Shown here one piece after another: positions 58,481 to 64,000 of a stretch of DNA of 64,000 nucleotides (positions within the stretch are counted from its first letter, which is position 1; each line of letters starts with the position of its first letter). The stretch lies in assembly GCA_002007465.1 (NCBI GenBank), contig LNAC01000001.1:5888757-5952756 (forward strand), written 5' to 3'. The stretch is from Ailurus styani. Lineage: Eukaryota; Chordata; Mammalia; Carnivora; Ailuridae. Below the pieces are notes generated by a model. That model saw nothing but the letters and a program-made list of their open reading frames with translations, made no database searches and was not told where the DNA came from. The position numbers and the translations under genes were made by a program.

Positions 58481-58589
58481 AAGAGTAGATCTTAAAACGT
58501 CCTCATTACAGGAAGCAAAGAAAAATGTTTTGTGACCAAGCGTAGGACCGGAGGTAACTAGACTCCCTGTGGGACTCCGGGCCACGCAC

Positions 58590-58675
58590 GCGAATATTGA
58601 ATCCCTCTGTTGTACACCTGAAACTAATGTTATAGGTCGACTATACCTCAATAAAATAAGTAACAAAAAAAGTTT
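58590..58675 (+). mobile_element. older LINE-1 3' tail
   Basis: TTGTACACCTGAAACTAATG, then GTCGACTATACCTCAATAAA, the usual end of mid-age mammalian L1 copies. Confidence 0.75.
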
Positions 58676-59879
58676 TCCAAATTATGAAAAAGGAAAGGCA
58701 AGGCAGGCTACAAAAAGATGATTGCATGAGGATTTAGGTATGTGTTGTGCACCATAAACGCTCTTTGTAAGAAAGTTCTTACGCAAATCTGACAAATAAA
58801 ACAGCTTTATGCCCCTCTTGCCATTTGTCAAATAATAAATAACATGAACGTAAAATACAGAGACCTTCACACACTGTCACCATTAGTCCCAATGGTTACA
58901 AAGATGGTGAAAAATGTGGCTCTCAAGCACACGAGAAATGCATTTTTTAAAAAGCTATCATTTACAAGGTATGGGTTTAAACACGAATACTATTAGGCTT
59001 TAGCATCTTAGTTCTTCTTAAATACAGCTTGTAATAATACAACAAAAATGTGCCAACCCTGTGAAAGGAGACTCAGAGGAGGAATTAGTATCAACATCAG
59101 ATTAACCTGGTCTCCTGATGATAGGCACGTGACGGTATTTGAAAAGCTACAGAGAGAACTTGTGATCACAGTCCATATTGAAATTAGTCGTGATTACAGT
59201 CACAGAAAGCAGAAAATGATGGAAGAGCCAATAAGAGTCTCGTCACTGTAAACACAGAATATCGTAAAAGCAGAATGGCCGCTTCCCTGTCCTTCCACAG
59301 ACACCTGCAAATTTACTGAGGTCAAATTTCATTGACAAGGGACATCTGCAGCCTGGCCTCGAGTGGCAGATGGCTTGTAATGAAGATGACAGCACACTGA
59401 GGGGACACTATATTAAGGACAGTGATGATTGTCACCTCGAAGCAATGCGTCATGGCTTGACCATGTATTTATAGCAACCATAAATCAAAACCATGTTCCA
59501 AATCGATATGACAAGGAGATCGTAATCGGTCCTACACCCTGGATTTTTATAAGCATCCAAAAATGTTTGCCATGAACACACACCGAAGAAGGAATTTTCA
59601 ATCAAATATCACAATAACCACCTAGTGAAGCCAGCTTCTCCTTTAACTTAAAAATGAAATGCGATGGCTTAAATGGGCTTAGCTCCACCAAACTACCCTA
59701 TCGTTCTCATAAAATGAAATCCTATAAAACCCTAATAGATGAAAGACCAAGGACAGAAGCAGATAAGCTGGAAAAATTATAACCACCAGGAAATACAATT
59801 AAGAAAATGTTCAAAGTTACTACTAATCAAAGAAGGGAGTGTTGGAAAAGCAAAGACAGGCCCAGGGATAAGAGAATGA

Positions 59880-60150
59880 CCTGGTGGCTGCTAGGGGTGG
59901 GGGCGGCGGGGCGGGGAACGGACAAAGTGGGCAAAGGGGAGCGGGAGACCCAAGCTTACTGTTCTGCACTGGATACGTCACGGGAATAAAAGGCACAGCC
60001 AGTCCCTGACGCTGCACCAGCGTTTACGGTGACAGATGGAGCCACCCTCGGGGTGAGCACAGCGCAGTCACCATACTGTACACTATGCTGTTACAACTCA
60101 TGTCATATTTTATGTCAACTACACTTCAATGAAAAAGAAGCAGGGTGGGG
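59880..60150 (+). mobile_element. mid-age LINE-1 3' UTR remnant
   Basis: TGGTGGCTGCTAGGGGTGGG to ATGTCAACTACACTTCAATG, typical of L1 3' ends (the 'gtggttgccagaggg' to 'caactatacttcaat' arrangement). Confidence 0.7.
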
Positions 60151-60429
60151 GTGGGGGGAGAATATTAAAATAACTGAGGTACCAGTTTATAAAATCTGAT
60201 GAAAATTAGCACAAGGTATTACCTTTGCATGTTTAAGGCTGTGACAAAACTGGGTTACTTAGAGATGGTGGGACGTCCTGTACACGATTCTTTATTAAAG
60301 CTATTTGGCCATATTCAGTAAGGATTATACAATGTCCCAGACCTGGTGACTCCTCGTCTAGAAACATATCCAAAGAAAATAACCCCAAACCAAAAAATAT
60401 AAAACGTAAAGGGTTTTTGTGTTGTGTAT

Positions 60430-60545
60430 ACTTTTAGCTAGAGGACACATAGCTTGCCAGGGAGGGGCATCCAGTAAGCAGCAGAGCAAGGCTTTGAACC
60501 CAGGAAACACGACACCACACCCATGCCCTTAACCTCTCTGTATAC
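60430..60545. mobile_element. MIR-like remnant
   Basis: AGCAGAGCAAGGCTTTGAAC then CCCATGCCCTTAACCTCTCT resemble a MIR. Confidence 0.5.
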
Positions 60546-61388
60546 CACCTACGACCTCCCTACATTTAACTATGCACGCACATACATAAATGATAGTGGA
60601 AAAAGCACGAGAATCACCTTAGTCTCCCTGATAGCAATAAAAACTGCAAATAATCTAAATGTTCAAGAATATGGAATTTGTCGTATACACTGTGGTACGT
60701 CATTTATACGCAAAAATACTTAGCCACTAAAATGCCACGTGGGAGAATATATACTAATGTCAGTATGTTTGATATGCTAAGGGAAGAACACGAATTTGCA
60801 TAGACACTGATTATAATGGTATAAAATATACAGATGCATATACAGAAAAACTTAGAAAAATGAAAGACAAAGCAGAATTTATGCCTGATTTGGGGGTAAG
60901 TTCTATTGTCATTACAGCACTGGATACGGAAAAAAAAAATCCAAAATCTGATTGCGCATTTTCACCCATTCTTAATGAAAACAAAATTCAGCTAAGATCA
61001 ACGATCAGCCTCGATATTCTCTCTCTGAGCTTACATGTACATGAAGAAACAAGTCTGATAAAAATAAACCACTGAGTCAGGGTGGATGCTTCATAGCCTG
61101 AGACGTTTCAATTACACTCTGGCTCAATTTATTGACCATGTTAGTGTCAAGCAGATATTCTGCATCCCACCTACTTCCAAGGAATAAGTACTTTACATCT
61201 ACTCATTCGGCCTACCTGTGGGACAGCGGCTGTGTCCCGATGGCACAAGCACAGTCAGGACAGTGAGGGGAGTGTGCTAAGACACCTGACTCCAAGCAAA
61301 ACAAACCAGAGGCGCGCTGCGGGGAAGGAGAGGCTGTGGGTGTATCTTGGGTTTGGGGGTGGGGGGGCAGTGGCTGGGAGGGGCGGGG

Positions 61389-61810
61389 NNNNNNNNNNNN
61401 NNNNNNNNNNNNNNNNNNNNNNNNNNNNNNNNNNNNNNNNNNNNNNNNNNNNNNNNNNNNNNNNNNNNNNNNNNNNNNNNNNNNNNNNNNNNNNNNNNNN
61501 NNNNNNNNNNNNNNNNNNNNNNNNNNNNNNNNNNNNNNNNNNNNNNNNNNNNNNNNNNNNNNNNNNNNNNNNNNNNNNNNNNNNNNNNNNNNNNNNNNNN
61601 NNNNNNNNNNNNNNNNNNNNNNNNNNNNNNNNNNNNNNNNNNNNNNNNNNNNNNNNNNNNNNNNNNNNNNNNNNNNNNNNNNNNNNNNNNNNNNNNNNNN
61701 NNNNNNNNNNNNNNNNNNNNNNNNNNNNNNNNNNNNNNNNNNNNNNNNNNNNNNNNNNNNNNNNNNNNNNNNNNNNNNNNNNNNNNNNNNNNNNNNNNNN
61801 NNNNNNNNNN
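61389..61810. other. assembly gap
   Basis: 422 Ns between a G-rich stretch (GGTGGGGGGGCAG nearby) and the interior of a SINE. Open frames that cross it are artefacts of unknown bases. Confidence 0.99.
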
Positions 61811-61937
61811 GCATCGGGCTCTCTGCTCAGCAGGGAGCCTGCTTCCTCTTCTCCCTGTCTCTCTGCCTGCCTATCTGCCTACTTATAATCTCTCTCTGTG
61901 TGTCAAATAAATAAATAAAATCTTTAAAAAAAAAAAC
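61811..61937 (+). mobile_element. CAN-type SINE, left part lost in the gap
   Basis: Starts at GCATCGGGCTCTCTGCTCAG directly after the Ns and runs to AATAAATAAATAAAATCTTT and poly-A. The head is presumably inside the gap. Confidence 0.93.
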
Positions 61938-61951
61938 GTTTCACTTTCTTT

Positions 61952-62160
61952 GGGGCGCCTGGGTGGCGCAGTCAGTTAAGCATCTGACCCTGGGTTTCGG
62001 CTCAGGTCGTGATCTCAGGGTTGTTGTGGGATCTCGCAGCCTGCTGGGCCCTGTGCTCAGTAGGGAGTCTGCCTGTGATTCTCTCTCCCTCTGCCTCTGC
62101 CCTTCCCCCCAACTCACTTTCTCACAAAAATAAACAAGCCTTTTTAAAAAATTTAATAAA
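61952..62160 (+). mobile_element. second CAN-type SINE, in tandem
   Basis: GGGGCGCCTGGGTGGCGCAG head only 14 bases after the previous copy's tail, and an A-rich tail. A different, older subfamily member (the GATCTCGCAGCCTGCTGGGC middle differs from most copies here). Confidence 0.9.
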
Positions 62161-62649
62161 AATATTTTCATCTTCTTAGAAAATCTCCTTATAATTTTAT
62201 TGCCAACCACCCTTATCTTCTAAGTGAAAATAATATACAGTGCAAACTGCTTAAACCTGATTGTCTCTACTTTGCTAGAATGCTTTGAGAGGAAAACAGA
62301 AACCACACATTAAGGAAAAGTCTACTAACCAAAAAAACCCAAAAGACACAACCTCCCAGAGTAAGAATTAGGAACCACAGTCTCGTGGCCTGGATCCTCC
62401 CCCGGTCTCCCTCTGCAGGAAAAAGAGGATAAATAAGGAGGACTGCCGGCCTCCCTCCTTCCCTCCCACCATCCCTCCCAAGTTTCCCACAAAGAAAAAA
62501 CAAAACATTGAAAAGCGAATGGAAATGTATAAGGACCTTCAACACAAAATAGAGGTAATGCTTCTGAAAATATTCACTTACTTTGTCCTCTTTGCTACTT
62601 GGAAACCCTGCTTGGAATTCCATATGGGTAACAGGTAGCAGACAAAATA

Positions 62650-62880
62650 GGAGATGTGTTTCCAAACTCCTTCTTGCCCGGAGCAAGGCACTGCACTGGA
62701 CACTCAAACTACAGTGTGTCTAGACGTCTCGATGACCCATTGCTCTTCGTGTACAGAGCAGGGGCAGGGAGGAGGAGACAGGCTCAGACACGTAGGGCAG
62801 CTTGTTCAAAGCCACAAAACCGGAAAGGGGGGAGCAGGACTTGCCGCCCAGGTCCCCAACCCCAGAGCCTGGGCTCCTCC
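62650..62880 (+). mobile_element. MIR remnant
   Basis: CCCGGAGCAAGGCACTGCAC at 62,678 and GGGCAGCTTGTTCAAAGCCA at 62,797 fit MIR in sense orientation. Confidence 0.6.
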
Positions 62881-64000
62881 CCACGTGCAGCCTGGTGTGG
62901 GGCTTCTGAGCTTCTCGATGAAAACGAGTAACAAATCTGGGTAAAAAGGACAGTCTTTCCAAACCAAATATGAAAAGTCAACTTGCCGTTTATATGTTTT
63001 TGGCACAGAGAAGGTCCCTGAAATTTAAACTATATTTAGAGTGAACATGGTAGGATATTTTAATAGTAGCAATAGAAAGCTGTTACACGCATCTGCTTAG
63101 CTTAGGTACATGAAGAAAATTGCACCGGAGAACATGACCAAGATATACAGCAGAAGCAGAATGCTAGTCAACTACACGCACCCTCACCGATCATCAGAAG
63201 AGGAATTCAAAGGAGATTTCACAATAATCAAATTTATGAAAATTGAAATCTGCTGGTTGCAGAGAAGAGAAACAGTTGGAACGTTCCAGACTGCCAGTGC
63301 AAGTACAAACTGGGAAATCTCTTTGGCAAGCAGTGTGCCAAGGTGAAGTGCCTTCTGCACCGTCCAGCCATTCCACTCCCAGCTATGGTCTCTGACCTGG
63401 CAGGAACGTTCACGGCCACTCTGCATTTGGAAAACACTGGAAACAACTTCACTCGCCGGCATGAGAAGCCTGGGCAAATTATAAATAATCACACGCTGGA
63501 ATATTGTAGGGTAGCTAAGATTACAGTTGCAATTAATTGGGTCTAAATTCATCTACACGGATAAATCCGGGGGGGGAGGGTAGTTGAATTACAAGAGCAA
63601 GTTGTAAAAGGATGTGGACATAGTGACACAATTTCCATAAAGTTTGAGAAAACAAAACTGTGTCAAGAGAAAGGAAGGAAAGGAACAGAAGAACAGAATA
63701 AATTTACTGGCAATGGTTGGTTTCTTAAGCTGGAGGGCAGCAGTTGATGACTTTGTGTCTAAACCACTTAACAAAAGAACAGAACAAGGCACGGCACACA
63801 CGGATGTATTTCTATCCGTGTCTTACTCGCTGACCCAGTAAATGGGTATCCGGATAACCCGTATTCCACAATCACCTTAAAGTGTTATACAAAGGTGGTT
63901 CCATTTCAAATTCAGACACTCACAGGAGTCACGGGTCTTTAATATCTTCTACATTCCAATCATACGTGCAATCCAACCAGAGACCAGGCTCCTGGAGGAG

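Larger units (their letters stand above)
52520..64000 (-). other. FANK1: FANK1 first intron (part), no exon found
   Basis: 11.5 kb upstream of coding exon 2 with no sequence that could be the short first coding exon or its CpG-rich promoter. Filled with the SINE, LINE-1 and MIR copies listed separately plus unique DNA. 58,680-59,640 and 62,940-64,000 show nothing recognisable. Confidence 0.6.

Noticed and set aside
61212..61914. Open frames of 187-218 codons
   Set aside because: They consist mostly of unknown bases of the assembly gap.

Overview
The window is nuclear DNA from a carnivoran mammal, most likely a caniform of the weasel family. The main evidence is about a dozen tRNA-Lys-derived CAN-type SINEs (head GGGGCGCCTGGGTGGCTCAG, pyrimidine-rich middle, AATAAA-rich tail) whose layout resembles the subfamily described from mink. 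There are also several young carnivore LINE-1 3' ends, older L1M/L2/MIR/MER20 remnants, and sparse, well-spliced exons in large introns. No bacterial-style operon, CRISPR array or provirus was seen.

Two protein-coding genes can be supported, arranged tail to tail. The left part (1 to about 25,155, + strand) is the 3' end of ADAM12: an intron of more than 18 kb, the penultimate coding exon (18152-18282), the last coding exon (20162-20222) and a long 3' UTR probably ending after an AATAAA at 25133-25138. These two exons encode the last 63 residues of the proline-rich cytoplasmic tail of the long, membrane-anchored isoform. Upstream exons lie left of the window.

The right part (about 27,815 to beyond 64,000, - strand) is FANK1, the fibronectin type III plus ankyrin repeat protein. 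Ten coding exons were resolved to the base: 52342-52519, 47240-47364, 40645-40726, 39617-39691, 38722-38787, 32762-32927, 28977-29120, 28385-28462, 28154-28198 and 28010-28063. All junctions keep frame and use GT/AG. Only the first, very short coding exon with the start codon is missing; 52,520-64,000 is its flanking intron. The two 3' ends face each other across roughly 2.7 kb, the layout recalled for ADAM12-FANK1 in human.

The rest is intron or intergenic DNA filled with transposon remnants of many ages. Several young insertions have clear target-site duplications (30,740-31,378; 46,022-46,233; 58,344-58,480; 36,640-36,945; 46,936-47,118; 1,521-1,719). Assembly gaps are at 36,832-36,874 and 61,389-61,810, with single Ns at 31,344 and 41,388. 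No undescribed system was found. The best second-look items are an early stop that removes the FANK1 C-terminal CVC tail, a CA-repeat-loaded 186-base FANK1 intron, a T22 run in the ADAM12 3' UTR, and an unexplained CpG-dense block at 26,585-26,790.
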